DNA from: Zea mays
Lineage: Eukaryota > Streptophyta > Magnoliopsida > Poales > Poaceae
Direction: 5' to 3'
Assembly (NCBI RefSeq): GCF_902167145.1
Contig: NC_050097.1
Coordinates: forward strand, 114,175,982-114,239,981
DNA length: 64,000 nt
Positions 34,665-47,457 of the stretch are shown piece after piece. The notes under the pieces are model-generated. The model ran no database searches. It worked only from the letters and a program-made list of their open reading frames with translations, and was not told the origin of the DNA. How positions within the stretch are numbered: the stretch's first letter is position 1; each line of letters opens with the position of its first letter. A program made the position numbers and the translations under genes.

Positions 34665-35296
34665 TGTTGGGGGTATTCTTCGTAGCCGAAGATCCTAAAG
34701 AAATAAACACCTTCGGCAGATCCTCTCAAAAGCAGTGCCGAAGCTATCGCCTATAAAGCTTCGGCACAGTGACATGTCTCAAGACGAAGGGGTGAACCGA
34801 CTTAAAGATGAAATGACCTAAAGACCCATGATATTCTGTGTCATTATTGTAGTTGATTGTAAAGGACATAAATGTAATTATACATAGGCTGCGCCCTGTG
34901 CCTATAAATAGGTGAACAGTACCCCTATACTGTTCACGCAATCTTGTAATTACTGGCACATTACGCTGGAATTATTGCTTTCTACCAAGGCGAAGGTATA
35001 AATGTACCTAAATATTATGTTTTAATATTTAGGTTTGTATAATAAAATATGCGAATAATCTTATGTGTTTTTGATATATCATTCTCTTATGTTTCATATT
35101 TTTTATATTTTATCCTACATCATTTTATAACTTTAATCACGAAGGTATGACCTTCGTGATATCTTGCTCATGGCCTTCGTCCGAAGTTCATTAAATCCTT
35201 GGGGAGATAATGCTTCAGTGGATGAAGGGCATTAATATTTAACATTTTATGTTGCCTTGTTCTTAATTCATAGCATTTCAGAACAAGTTCCCAACA
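34665..35296 (+). repeat. 5' LTR of element D
   Basis: 632 bp, TGTTGGGGG...CCCAACA. TATA box TATAAATA at 34903-34910. It differs from the 3' LTR near 34676, 34793, 34883, 35220, 35224 and 35280. Confidence 0.9.
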
Positions 35297-35297
35297 T

Positions 35298-35308
35298 TGG
35301 CGCCCACC
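35298..35308 (+). promoter_or_regulatory. Primer-binding site of element D
   Basis: TGGCGCCCACC lies one base after the LTR end. The donor tRNA is not assigned. Confidence 0.65.
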
Positions 35309-35339
35309 TTCGGTGAACTCACTTCCACTTTTTGAGTTA

Positions 35340-35410
35340 ATGGCTTCGTTCAACAACCAAGCTGGAGCTGCTTCAGCTACGAAGCTCGTACTCCCGATAA
35401 CAGGCGGTTC
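35340..35410 (+). pseudogene. gag: Gag remnant of element D
   Basis: The ATG at 35340 opens MASFNNQAGAAS... Within about 25 codons the sequence passes into a lysine-rich stretch (NKKQKKEAQRR) that normally precedes the protease, and the frame changes before the protease. The bulk of Gag (capsid and zinc knuckle) is absent. This looks like an internal deletion joining the two ends of gag, leaving a copy that must borrow Gag. Confidence 0.65.
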
Positions 35411-38400
35411 ATGCTTAGAGCCGGCCAACAAGAAGCAGAAGAAGGAGGCACAGAGAAGGGTACAACATGTCAGGTGCAGGGACCCTTCATCAAGTCGAGA
35501 TGGTCCCACATCCCAATTACCTTCTCCCAAGAGGACCTTCAGCTCAAGGATTACCCTCACAATGATGCTATGGTTATTTCTTGCGTTATCAAAGGATTTC
35601 TGGTCCACAATGTTCTGGTTGATACAGGCAGTGCAGCGGATATTATATTTGCTAAGGCCTTCAGACGGATGCAAGAGCCAGAGGATAAGATTCATGATGC
35701 TACACACCCTCTTTGTGGCTTCGGAGGAAGGCAGATTGTAGCGCTCGACAAGATCACGATGCCAGTGACCTTCGGATTTGTCAACAATACAAGGACTGAG
35801 CAAGTTGTGTTTGATATTGTCGACATGGAGTACCCCTACAATGCAATCATTGGTCGTGGGACACTCAATGCTTTTGAAGCAATTCTTCATCCAGCATATC
35901 TATGCATGAAGATACCTTCGGATCAAAAGCCTATTGCTATTCATGGAAGTCAGGAAGCTGCCAGAAAGGCTGAAGGAAACTGGACAGATTTAAAAGCAAT
36001 CCATAATATAGATGGAGCCGAAGCCCATGCTCTTATGTGAAGATATAGCAGAGCAGAAGGTATTGCTGGGATCTCAGTTGTCTGAGGAACAGGAGAAAAC
36101 TTTAACAAGGTTTCTGTTCAATCACAAAGATGTCTTTGCATGGTCAGCCAACGATCTCTGTGGTGTCAACAGGGATGTCATTGAACACTCGCTCAATGTC
36201 GATCCATCCTTCAGACCCAGGAAGCAGAGGCTTTGGAAAATGTCTGATGACAAAGCCGAAGGTGCTCGAAATGAAGTAAAAAGACTTCTTAGTGCTGGAG
36301 TCATTAGAGAAGTAAAATACCCAGAATGGTTAGCCAATACTGTTATGGTGAAGAAGGCCAATGGTAAATGGAGAATGTGCATTGATTTTACTGATCTCAA
36401 CAAGGCTTGTCCGAAGGATGAGTTCCCATTACCGAAATAGATTCTCTAGTAGATGCAGCAGCTTCGTCAGAACTCATGAGTTTACTAGATTGTTATTCAG
36501 ACTACCATCAAATCTGGATGAAGAAGGAAGATGAGCCAAAAACCAGCTTCATAACCCCCAGTGGTACATATTGTTATCTTCGGATGCCTGAGGGGCTCAA
36601 GAATGCTGGAGGAAGCTTCAGTAGAATGACAGCGATAGTCCTTCATTCTCAGATAGGCAGAAATGTGCTAACATATGTTGATGATATCATAGTAAAAAGC
36701 ACGAAGCAAGAAAATCACATTGCTGATTTGCAGGAAACATTTGCTAACTTTAGGCAAGCTGGCCTGAAGTTGAATCCAGAAAAATGTGTCTTCAGAGTAA
36801 AGAAGGGGAAATTCCTTGGTTGTTTAGTTTCAACAAAAGGGATCGAAGCTAATCCAAACAAAATCGAAGCTATTCTTCGGATGGAGCCGCCAAGCACAAA
36901 GAAGGGGGCTCAACGGCTGACAGGAAGATTGGCATCTTTGAATCGATTCATATCTAGATCAGCAGAGAGAATTTTACCATTCTTTGAAGTGCTGAAGTCG
37001 GCCGAAGTCTTTCAATGGGGATCAACTCAGCAGAAAGCCTTCGAAGAGCTGAAGCAGTACCTGATAGACCTAACGACGCTAACTCCACCCACGCTAGGGG
37101 CTCCTCTGCTATTGTATGTGGCAGTTTCGCACTCCGCAGTGAGTGCGGCACTTGTACAGGAGAAGCTTGAAGGACAAAATAAAAAGCAAGTCCCAGTATA
37201 TTTTGTCTCCGAAGTGTTGAGCTTATCAAAGAAAAATTACACAGAGTTGGATAAAGTGTTGTATGTTGTGTTAATGGCTTCCAGGAAACTTCGGCATTAT
37301 TTCCAGGCTTACCATATAATTGTTCCCTCGTCACAGCCTCTGAAGGATATTATGAGGAACAGAGAAGCTACTTGAAGGGTTGGAAAGTGGGCCGCGGAGC
37401 TCAATGAATTCACCATTGACTACGTGCATAGATCTTCAATTCAATCTCAGGCGCTAGCAGACTTTATAGCTGATTGGACGCCAAGGGCTCACGAAGAAGG
37501 GACAAGCAAAGATGCTGAAGCTTGGACGGTATTCTGTGATGGTTCTTGGGGGACCTTCGGTGCAGGAGCAGCTGTGGTTCTAGTCGCACCTTCAAATGTC
37601 AAAACATGTTTCACAGTCAAACTGGATTTCAGTTGCACGAATAATATTGCTGAGTACGAAGCACTTTTATTGGGGCTTCAGAAACTAAGGGCAATGGGAA
37701 TAAGAAGGGTTATCTTAAAGACTGTTTCTCAAGTCATAGCTGGCCATGTGGATAAAAGCAGCAGGGCACGAGATCCGAAGCTTGAAAAATATTTGGATGC
37801 AGTCCGAAGGTTGGAAGATTCCTTCGAAGGGTTTTCCGTCAAAAGTATTCCAAGAGGTGAAAATGAGCATGCGGATTTGCTAGCCAAACCAGCGGCTCAG
37901 GGGCTCCCCTTACCCTCCGAAGTATTTTTTGAAACAATAAAAGCACCTTCGGTTGAGCTCATGGAAAGAGCAGTACTCACTATTTCTCCAGTGCACAGTG
38001 AAGACTGGAGAACTGAAATAATATCTTTCCTTCAAGGAAATTGTCTTTCAAGTGACGAAGCTTATAACGAAAGAATGGAGGCAAGAACAAGACCATATGT
38101 CATGATAGAAGAGGAATTGTATAAACATGGAGTTTGTTCACCACTCCTCAAATGTTTATCAAGAACCGAAGGTATCGAATTGATGAAGGAATTACACGCA
38201 GGTCTGTGTGGATCTCACATCGGATCTAGGCCCTTGCTGGGAAAAAAATTTCGTCAAGGATTTTATTGGCCGAAGGCAGCTTTGGATGCAGCAGAATTAG
38301 TACAAAAATGTGAAGGCTGTCAAAAGTGTGCAAAATATCAGAAACAACCTTCATCTCTAACCCAGTTAATACAGCCCACTTGGCCGTTGCAAAGGTGGGG

Positions 38401-39229
38401 CCTCGATTTGCTAGGCCCACTTCCACCAGCACAAGGAAATCTAAAATATGTTGTAGTGGCGGTAGAATATTTTTCCAAGTGGATTGAGGCGAAGCCTTTA
38501 GCAACAATAACTTCGGTCACTGTCCAGAACTTTTTCTGGCAAAATATTATTTGTCGCTTCGGAGTGCCGAAGGCTATTACTGTGGACAACGGAACACAGT
38601 TCGATGCCGAAGCTTTCAAAGGCTTCTGTGAACAAATTGGCACGAAGATTCATTTTGCATCGGTTAGACATCCGGAGTCAAATGGACTTGTCGAAAGAGC
38701 TAATGGCATTATAATGACGGGAATAATGAAATTAATCTTCAATCAGCCTAGAGGAAAGTGGCCAGATGAATTGATCAAAGTGGTGTGGAGCCACAACACA
38801 ACAATATCAAGGTCAACAGGTTTTACACCATTCAAATTATTGTTTGGTGATGAAGCAATAACCCCAGAAGAAGCTAAAGCAGGATCAATAAGAACAGTGG
38901 CTTTGGCAGAGGACGAAGGTGATTATTTTGTGGCAAAAGATGCTATAGAAGGGATCAGGCTTCAAGCTGTGGAGAACATCAATAAGTATCAAGCCGAAAC
39001 AATAAAATGGCGTGACAGAAAAGTTCGGTTAAAAAACATCAAGCCAGGGCACTTGGTACTTCGGAGAGTTGCCAACCCAGATACAGTAGGCAAGCTACAG
39101 TTGAAGTGGGAAGAACCGTTTCTGGTAGTGTCTTCGTCAAGACCCGGTTCTTACAGATTGAAGGATATGGACGGCAACGACATTCCTAGATCTTGGAATG
39201 CAGATGAGCTTTGTCGATATTATGTATAG
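35411..39229 (+). pseudogene. pol: Pol of element D: PR-RT-RNaseH-IN
   Basis: Protease VLVDTGSAADI around 35615-35648; RT with WRMCIDFTDLNKACPKDEF (36369-36425) and YVDD (36675-36686); RNase H with FCDGSWG (37530-37550) and YEAL; integrase with HxxxH, CxxC (CEGCQKC, 38311-38331) and the D, D, E positions in GLDLLGP, VDNGTQF and NGLVERANG. It ends at TAG 39227-39229. Lesions: a frameshift near 36012-36040, a one-base shift near 36436-36440, and a TGA at 37373-37375 between RT and RNase H. The RNase H Asp of the usual TDSQ motif is Val here (KTVSQ, about 37720). Four pieces are therefore readable but no full polyprotein is possible. Confidence 0.9.
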
Positions 39230-40058
39230 CTTGATGTAATCTTTTTTATTTTTTCCTATGGCACCCTTTTCCTTTCTAAAGGGGAGAAAGGTTTTTAATG
39301 GGGCCATAGCATGTAATTTCTCTTTTTCTTATTTTAGCTCTACAAGAGCAATATCCCCCAGAAAATGTAAATGTAAAAGCTGAGCATGCACCATCGAGTG
39401 CAAAGAGAAAATAAAAAAATAGGGAGAAGCTCGAAAGACGTCCCTAAGGGGATGCAGAGCATGACGAAGCTACAAAAAGCCGTTCCTAAGGGAGCGTAGT
39501 GTAAGTTTTCTGCTCAAAAGTCGTTCCTAAGGGAATGCAGAGCTTACAGCAAAAAGTCAACGCTGATTCCGCCGAAATATAAGGCGAAGCGCGAAAAGTC
39601 AACGTGATACCGCCGAAATAGAAGGCGAAGAAGTTCAAAAGACATTCCTAAGGGAATGCAGAACTTACAGCGAAAAGTCAGCGCTGATACAGCAAAAAAT
39701 AAGCGGTGAAGCCGAAAAATAAACGACAAAGAGACTTTGGTTATTCCTAAGGGAATGAAGGCTATGGTTGTGGCTTCGTATGCGTGTGTCTGGACATTCA
39801 TTTGCACGATACATTACATCATACATTTGCATTCATAAACATTCATTTAGACATACATAGGATCATCATCATCATAACACAGGCAGTTGCTTTGGCTCTA
39901 AAGTTAAGGCTTCGGCAAAAAGAAAAAAGAAGCAGTTTTATGCTTCACTGTGTACGAGAAGAAGGGAAGGTGTTTTTCGCATTCGGCTCAAAAATGCTAA
40001 GTTCATTCACACCGAAGCACTTTATACATTGACGGAAAAGGTAAGAATATATTACAAG
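39230..40058 (+). other. D spacer with palindromic TTCCTAAGGGAA repeats
   Basis: No gene seen. Five imperfect copies of a short motif built on TTCCTAAGGGAATGCAGA occur around 39445, 39483, 39526, 39646 and 39746, interspersed with GAAAAGTCAGCGCTGATAC-type and CCGCCGAAATA repeats. Element C is inserted at the right end (TSD GTATG, 40059-40063). Confidence 0.65.
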
Positions 40059-40063
40059 GTATG

Positions 40064-43000
40064 TGTAACACCTCAGGTGTTACCATGGCTAGAGCACACC
40101 TTGGTACTAAGGACTGTGATCACGTGTGGTAGAAACTTAAGGAGAACATAAGAACCTTGGAGACCATGTGTTAATCAAGATTGTTAATGACCTAAGAGCA
40201 TCACTCAAGCTTTTGTGCACTTACTACCTTGGGCAAGAGGAGAGAAAACCCTAGACCTCTCTTGAACCCTATCTTCCAAAACCATGATTGAGAGGGGGAG
40301 AGAATAAGCAATTGTGCAAACCATGAGTTAATCTTTAACCAAACTTTAAGTAACTTTATAACCAGCAATTGTGGGAAGGAAATGTTGCAAAAAGACCCCT
40401 AGAGAAACCCCAAATCCATTCCTTAAGTGGAGAGAGAGCTAGAGCTCTCTAATTCTCTCTAAGTCAAAAACTACACCTACACTAAAGATCAACCGTGTTC
40501 ACCTTGAAGATGGCACCAAAACTACCTATGTTCTATGCCAAAAATGTGGCATACCACCTAGGGCACCAACTGGAAAAAGTTGAGCCCGAGACCTTGACGT
40601 TTGACATGCCTTGGCATGGTTTTTGTCGCGAGGTGGGCAGAGAGACATACCTGATTTGGCGACCAAAGATCTCCCTACCTAGGCCATATCTGCCATGGCG
40701 ACTCACGGATGAGAGACAACCCTAGGTGCCAGGAAAAGACTCGCGCCGGATTTTTGCCAAGATTCGCACGTTTGCGACTTGGGCGAGCTGTGGAACACGG
40801 GCAGAAGAAAAGCTCCACGTGTTCGACGCGCTCTGTGCACGCCAGAGCACGCCCGCGCGCACCCCGCGTCGCGCCAAAGGCCAGCCGACGCCATGACCCT
40901 CGCCCGCGCCTATAAAGCCCACTCAGGCGTCGACCACACCCTTCCGCGCACGCTCAAACCTCATCGGAGCTCAACTCACCGTCGTTTGCCCGTGCACGGC
41001 GTGTCCGCGGCCACCCGAGCCCCTGCCATCGTAGACCGGCCAACCCAGCCTTTCCCAACCCCGTCCAGCCCTCGGAGAAGACTGAGCACACCTCAGTGAA
41101 GCTCCTCGAGCGAGGAATCGAAGTCTGCTTCGCCGGAGAGGCTAGTCCACGGTCGCCGGAGTTCACAACCCCGCCGGAGTGCGTGGACCGGGTAATCCAC
41201 TGAACCATTTTCCGATTCCTTGTGCACACAATCTCTACGTCACCCTGTGGAGCTCACCATGCCATTGGATTGAACCAGATCGCCGTGTTTTGGCCGGCAC
41301 ACCCGCCACCGATGAGGACACCCGCCTGCGCACGTGGACCGAGCGATTCCGGCCATCCCCGCCGTCGAGCCGTACATCGCTGTGACCGCCAGAGCCTCCC
41401 CGAGCCAACCCTGCCCCTCACCGGACCTCTCTCGCCGCCGGTAAGCCGCACCACCCTTTTCTTTCTTGCGGGTACTGTTTAAACCTAGGGAAGGACCGCT
41501 GGGGAGAAGGAAAGAAGTCTGGGGGGTTTTGTGAAATGTCAGAGACTCAAATGAATAGTAGCGCGGGGGTATAACTGAGAGAGTTAGTTTGGAAATAACC
41601 CAGGGTCCTCGGTGTAAACTGCTTTTCCAGAAAACCTTTATTAAATCTGATTTAAAATTTGAACAGAACTTGAATAATTCATAACTTCTGTTTTATTCAT
41701 CCAAATTTGGTCAAACCAATTTTGTTAGGCTTTAAATAATGTACACTGCTTAGGAAAAATATAAAACCCTTAAGTACTACAGAAAACTATAAGGTTCTGA
41801 TTTAATTATTGTTTTGACCAAAAGCTAAATAATAGGGATAAAAATAGTTGCACTATTTGACTAGGGTTAGAAAAATTTGGAGAAGTTTATATCCACCTAC
41901 TGACCTGTTTAAAAATGCTAAACCTCTCTGTTCACCCCATTAAGTTAGTTTTTGCCAATTATTTTACAATATGCTTAAGGTTAAGAAAAATAGAAAAGAT
42001 GATTTAAATAATGAACCAGAGGGCACCCCTATTTTTGTTAGGACACTTATTCAATGTAGTTCACTAGAAAAATCCATTATACCCTGATTTAGTATAAAAT
42101 AAGTAGGATCCCTTTTATTTTAGGAAAATAAGGAAAACTTAGAAAAACCCTACAAAAATGCCCCCAAAGTGAAAACACCCCAACCCTTGGGATAACTAAT
42201 GTTTGGTTATTAAGAACTTAGGAAAAATCTAAAATCTGCTGTTTGACATTTTTCAAATAACAATGTAGTAGAAAGTGCCTTTTTGGTATTTAACTTTAGA
42301 AAATCATAACTAAATGACCATCCCTTAGCTTTCTGTGATTTTTGGCACAGAAGCCTATTATTACTGTTAGATGCCAACAAAAATAATCCTTAGGACAGAA
42401 CTCACCCCTAGATAAGAGATGTAGTGCAAAGTGGCCCATTTTACACAACTTTTGTTATTTTTGTCTGAAGCATAGCCTTTTTATTTTAAACCTCAAATTC
42501 CTAGAACATGCTATAATGACCAATGGCAACCCACTGTAATTTTTGCAGAATTTTTAGAAAATATTAAACCACTGTCGTAGTTCAAACCTACACTAGAAAC
42601 CATAAATAGAAAATAAAGAAAAGGAAAAAATGAATAATAGGAAATTAGTGTCATCCTAAAACCCTTTATAACTGGTCCACTGAAATATATAAAGGCAATA
42701 CCAATTCCCTATGCCTATCCCTAGCAAAACCTAAACCTAGAAGTGATAAGCATAAACCATTAAAAGCCACGTATGACCCAGAAACCCGAAGATACTCATT
42801 AACTTAGTTTTCTTCTCTTAGCATAATGTTGTTAAATCCTACATAATCTTGACATACATGTTCATTGCATTTCGATAGACTGTAACCTTGCTGATGGAGA
42901 GTACGTCCTTGTGCCGGAGCAAGGAGCTGCTCAGGAGGTAGCCCCGGATCCAGCATCCGAGTCTGCACCAGAGGATCTGCCTGCCACAGCCTTGGAAGGC

Positions 43001-44397
43001 AAGCCCCGGTTTTATGCATAACCGTTTATATATGCTATTTTACTACACTTAATGTTTGTAGGCTTGTACTGTGCACTTAAGTGTAGGAGTTGTTTGAAAC
43101 CCTAGTTGCATGATCTCAGGAATCCTGTTGAGATGAATACTAGTATGCTAGGTCGAGTAGCTGCTTTATTAATTAGGATCTCGGTAGAAGTCGAGTGATT
43201 TTTCTAGCACTCGCGCGAGATCAGGAATTGGTTGTACCCATTTTCATATCCTCATGATACTAGTCTGTGGACAACAATCCATGGGGATTGGTTGTCTACG
43301 AGATGGGAAACTGGAATAAGGATTAACATGCGGATACCTGTGTCAAGCGTTTGAACGTACTAAACACATACCGAGAAATATGGTAAATCGGTAAGCCTAG
43401 TACCTGAGTGAACCTGCCCGCAGACTTTGCCCCTCACGCGACCTGAGACGTGGTCTCCCATTCCGGTTATGGTGGGTACAAGTGCGGTCACTGCACGACG
43501 GCAGTCGGGGTCAGTGAGGCATTGTACGCCAAGGCGGTGAGCCCTGATCTGTTGCCAAGGAATCGATGGGGACGGTTGATGTGTGTGGGGACAGAGTGCC
43601 CCTGCATGTCGTGTGTTTAGGTTTACCTTGCAAGGATAAAAACTCGATTCGAATCATCTGCTTCTCGCAGCTAATGAGACTGCTTGATCCATTGTACTGC
43701 ATTGAGTAACAAGTGGAAATATGATGAGTTGATATAAGATGTTGATTGCTAAAAATGTTTGCTACTATGTATGAGTAGATAGTACACATTTAGCCTTAAG
43801 AGAGTCACACTTAAATTGACCAAGTTAAAACTTGACTTAGAAACTCAGCTAGTGCTTTGGCAACCAAACCCCACAGCCAAACAGTTGCATGTCTAGAGGT
43901 AGAGGAGTAGACTCCTCACACCAGGTAAGTCTAGCTGAGTATTAGTATACTCAGCCTTGCTTGTGGCATAATTTTACAGGTCCTCTGGAGGACATGGTTG
44001 CTGGAGTGACTTGGCCGTCCATCTTGCCACCGGGTTGGACTGTCGAGTGGGACCCTACCTCGGCTGAGGAGGAGCATGAGGAGTGATGGGACAGGCTTCC
44101 CCATCTCTCTGTTTGTTTACCGCTAGTTTATTTCTGCTGCACTTCGAACAATGAGGGCTACTTTTGCAAAACTCCGATGGTGATGTAATAATTTAATACT
44201 CTTACATGCATGGTTTTATGCTTTATTGTATTTGCTCTGTGACTCACCATCGAGTGAGATTGTGGTACTTGATCCTGTCAGTGGCCGTGTCGGACTAGAT
44301 CCGAGGGATTGACGGGTTATTCCCATTTAAGTGTGGTCTAGCCTCTAAGGCAGGGCTTAGGCACTTAAGTTGGAATAATTCGGGCAGTTTCGCCACA
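40064..44397 (+). mobile_element. Element C: 4.3-kb giant solo LTR or non-autonomous element
   Basis: It begins TGTAACACCTCAGGTGTTA, ends GTTTCGCCACA, and has the TSD GTATG (40059-40063 and 44398-44402). TATA box TATAAAG at 40911-40917. A GC-rich leader 40.7-41.5 kb is followed by a possible donor (CCGGTAAGCC near 41440), then AT-rich sequence with no gene (41.5-42.9 kb). An open acidic segment lies at 42890-43012, then a stretch from about 43000 to the end that closely matches element B. It has no gag-pol, PBS or internal copy of its ends. Nested in D, it is one of the youngest insertions. Confidence 0.72.
42890..44085 (+). other. Exon-like segments in element C
   Basis: Open acidic coding-like stretch 42890-43012 (reads DGEYVLVPEQGAAQEV...) ending at the conserved GGCAAGCCCCGG. 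A second segment begins after the acceptor ATTTTACAG (ends about 43980) and ends in an acidic tail and TGA near 44085. The positions correspond to acidic exon-like segments in the E LTRs and in B. Confidence 0.4.
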
Positions 44398-44558
44398 GTA
44401 TGGACAAACTTTAGAGTAAAATTTAATTACATTATTCTTTACAAAGGTTATTACAAGAGTTCTTAGAGTTTTTTCTACAGTTATCTATTCAAGCTTCATT
44501 AGTATCCATTGAGCTTCGGCTTCGGCTTCGTCATCCATTAAGCTTCGGCTTCGTCTTC

Positions 44559-47457
44559 TTACTCTTCGTCGGCTTCGTCATCCTGTATATACTAAAGTAT
44601 TGTAAGGAAGATTCAAGTTTGAAGGAAGAGGTAAGCACAAGGTATGATTTTGTTACCGGCTTAAGATGTCTCCGAGCTTCATCACCAGCTATGCTTTGTC
44701 CACCCTTTGTCCATACCAGTTTTATAAATCTATTTGCTATGCTTTGGGCAAGGTTGGGAATATTATCTAGATCTGCTGGTGATAAACTGAAATTGGGTCT
44801 ATTGACAACCTTTCCATGTTCGCAGCCAGATTTCTGGAAGGCGACAGCTGTGCCCCGAGAAGCTACCAGGGCACAAAAGTCACCATGTCCAGCTATAACT
44901 TCATCAAGGTCATCAATTTCACCTTCGATATGTTCGAAGGCCCTGGCAGGTCTTCAGTCGAAGGATTACATTTCTCGCTGTTGGCTCCAACCGAATAGAA
45001 GACCTGCTTCAGTCGTTGTATACATCGATTACTGAACTCCAGACATTTGTTTTGAAGGCATGTCAATGATTTTTGCAAATCTGAACTTTTCTGGACCTCG
45101 GCCTCAATTTTTGCATTAAGCTTCTGCTTTTCTTGTTCGAAGCTTTCTAACTGGGAGAGAAGCTTCGTGTTTAATTCTGCTATTTTAGCTTCAGCTTCTG
45201 CCAATAAGCCTTCGGTTGTCTGAAGCTCGAAGTCCTTCTTTTCAAGAGCAGCTGATTGGTCTTTTATTTTGCTTTCTAAACTCTCAATTATAGCTTCGTG
45301 TTTTTTATCTTCCAAATCTTGCTGCATTTTCAAAGCTTTACTCAAAAGAATACTCTGCGCACAAGCAACCTTTGTTAGAAAACATCTTCGTTATTGAAAC
45401 AATAAAAGTTAAAGAAAAGTTGTTTACCTTGAAATTGGAATAGAATAAACTACCGACGATGTGCTGTCATCAGTAGCGGCTAATGTCTGTCTCGAGCTTT
45501 GGGAAACCAATACTCTTTGATAGAGTACCAATAACCTTTGCTCCAGTGTGATCCCGGACACAGCCCAACTTTTCGTCATCGACACCACCGAAGAGAAGTG
45601 CCCCCGGCCGATATCCGCAAGATATGACATACTCTTTTAGCTCTTCTTTTTCAGCCTTTGTCAGCTCTTGTCCAACTAAGTTTTGAAAGTTAAAAATTTC
45701 ATCTTCCGAAGTGTCTTCGGCTATTTCTTTCTTCTTCTCAGGTTTTGGGGCCGTAGTCTCTTTGGTGGCTGCAGCAGCTTCTTCTGCGGCCATGTCTAGC
45801 ATATCTTATCAATATTAGCAATTGTGCTTTCTAAGTGAATATCTATGGCTGTGGCAGCTTCGGTAGCTGTAGCTTCCGAAGGTACAGCTTCGGTAGCTGT
45901 TGTGCTCTCAACAACTGGTGCCTTCGAAGCTGAAGCTTGTGGTGGTGTCCCTTCAATGACTTCCGTCACTATAATGATTCTTTGTTTTTTCGGCCTAGCT
46001 GTCTTCTTCGTTTTTGCGGGCTCCTTTTCCTTCTGAAAAAGCTTCGTCAGATGTGGCCCCAGTGGACTTAGCTTGACAGGCAAAGATTCAGTCATTACCT
46101 TTAAAATCTCCTCCACATCGGTGGTAGAGGGTGTTGCAGCAGTTTCTTCTTCTTCATTAATTGCCTTCTGCTTCGGAGCTGTATCTTTTCTCTTCTTCGA
46201 AGCATCTGTTTTCAGCTCAGGCTTCAGCTTTTTCTTTTTCAATTGTTCTTCATCGTCTTTATTCAGAGCACCAGCCACTCTCTTTCTCTTCTGCCCTTCG
46301 GCACCCTTATCTAGCCGCTCGTAGTCGGGATACTCAAAGTCCAGAGCATCCATTACTCGGTTCAACCTTCGCTTCGGATGGGTGCCGAAGGCTGCAGTCA
46401 TTAGTTGATCTTCTTTTTTAGAGTAATTGCCGAGAATTTCGTTGCACATTACTTCAATTGTGTCCAGCCACTCTAGGCAAGGCACTTTGAAATGTTTCTT
46501 GAATTTATAATGATAAGGAAACCGAATAAGTTCCCCCTTCTTCTTTTCTCCCTTAAGCTTCGGCATGTCCCACTCTTTCAAAGTAGGGAACACTCTGAAA
46601 GCCAAGAATTCTTGCACTAAGTCCCTAGTGCCGATATGCTCCGCAATAACTCTAAATTCAGCCAGAGCAATTTGGCTTGGGCTCCCTGGTGTCATGTTGC
46701 ACTGGGGTCTGGTCTCTTCGAAGATTAATTCTAGCGGGCTCTGGACCAGCTTCTCCTTTTCTTCGTCAACTTTGATGTAAAACCACTCAGACTTCCAGCC
46801 AGCTGGCCACTTGCTACGATAACTGATCACTGGAAATTTTGTACTCTTGTGATAGGCAAAATTGTAGCAGCCAAAGTTTTCATGCAGCCAATCTCCTCTA
46901 GCCTTGGTCTGATAATGAAGCTTGTGCACTCGGCAGAAGCCTTTGGCAAATGGTTCCACCCCTTGGCTTCGGAGAGCCCAGATATAAACGCTAAGCCTAA
47001 TGATAGCGTTAGGAGTTAGTTGGTGAAGATAGATCCCAAACTTCTTCAAAACATCAGCAATCATCTTGTTTAAAGGAAATCTTAAACCAGCTTTAAAAAA
47101 GCTTTTGAAGACCACTACTTCATCCTTTCCTGGCTTTAGAGTAATCTCCTCCCCGCCGAAACGAACCAGCTCCTTCTTCGCTTCACTGAAATAGCCCAAA
47201 TTCATCAGCTTCGGCATGTCACCTTTGGAAATGGTGGATTTCCCAAACTCCAGGTGGCTGGGTTTAGTTGGCACTGTGCTGTAATCATCTTCTGACTCAA
47301 CTTCCTCAGCATCAGCCTGCTCAGCTTCAGCGGCAGGTGCATCCTCCGATACTACCAGCCCTGAACGCTTCATCACTTCAGAGATTGGAGCAGTTTCGGC
47401 ACCTTCGGCTTCCTCCTAGTCGCGAGTAACCCTAGCTGTTGAACGTATTCTGGCCAT
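44559..47457 (-). pseudogene. Spliced antisense gene of element D (Grande gene-like)
   Basis: Opposite to pol. The ATG at 47457 (MARIRSTAR) opens exon 1, 47457-45428, encoding an acidic N-terminus, a Transposase_28-like domain (LTPNAIIRLSVYIWALRS), a Lys-rich nuclear-type region and an Ala/Thr/Glu-rich tail. Exon 2, 45354-44639, is a long coiled coil followed by a conserved C-terminal part (ALVASRGTA, NFSLSPADLDN). Exon 3, 44582-44559, ends DDEADEE and TAA. Introns 45427-45355 (73 bp) and 44638-44583 (56 bp; its donor is weak) have GT...AG ends and join phase 0 to phase 0. Lesions: TAG at codon 14 (47418-47416), a frameshift near 45800, tandem TGA TGA at about 45472-45467, and a frameshift near 44920. 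Function unknown; DNA- or protein-binding is plausible from the domains. Confidence 0.75.

Noticed and set aside
40779..41482. ORFs of 66-106 aa in the GC-rich leader of element C
   Set aside because: Low-complexity, on both strands, not shared with element B.
45424..45630. 68-aa minus-strand ORF ending SSVVYSIPISR
   Set aside because: Out of frame with the antisense gene; the frame that joins exon 1 to exon 2 at 45428/45354 in phase 0 is a different one.
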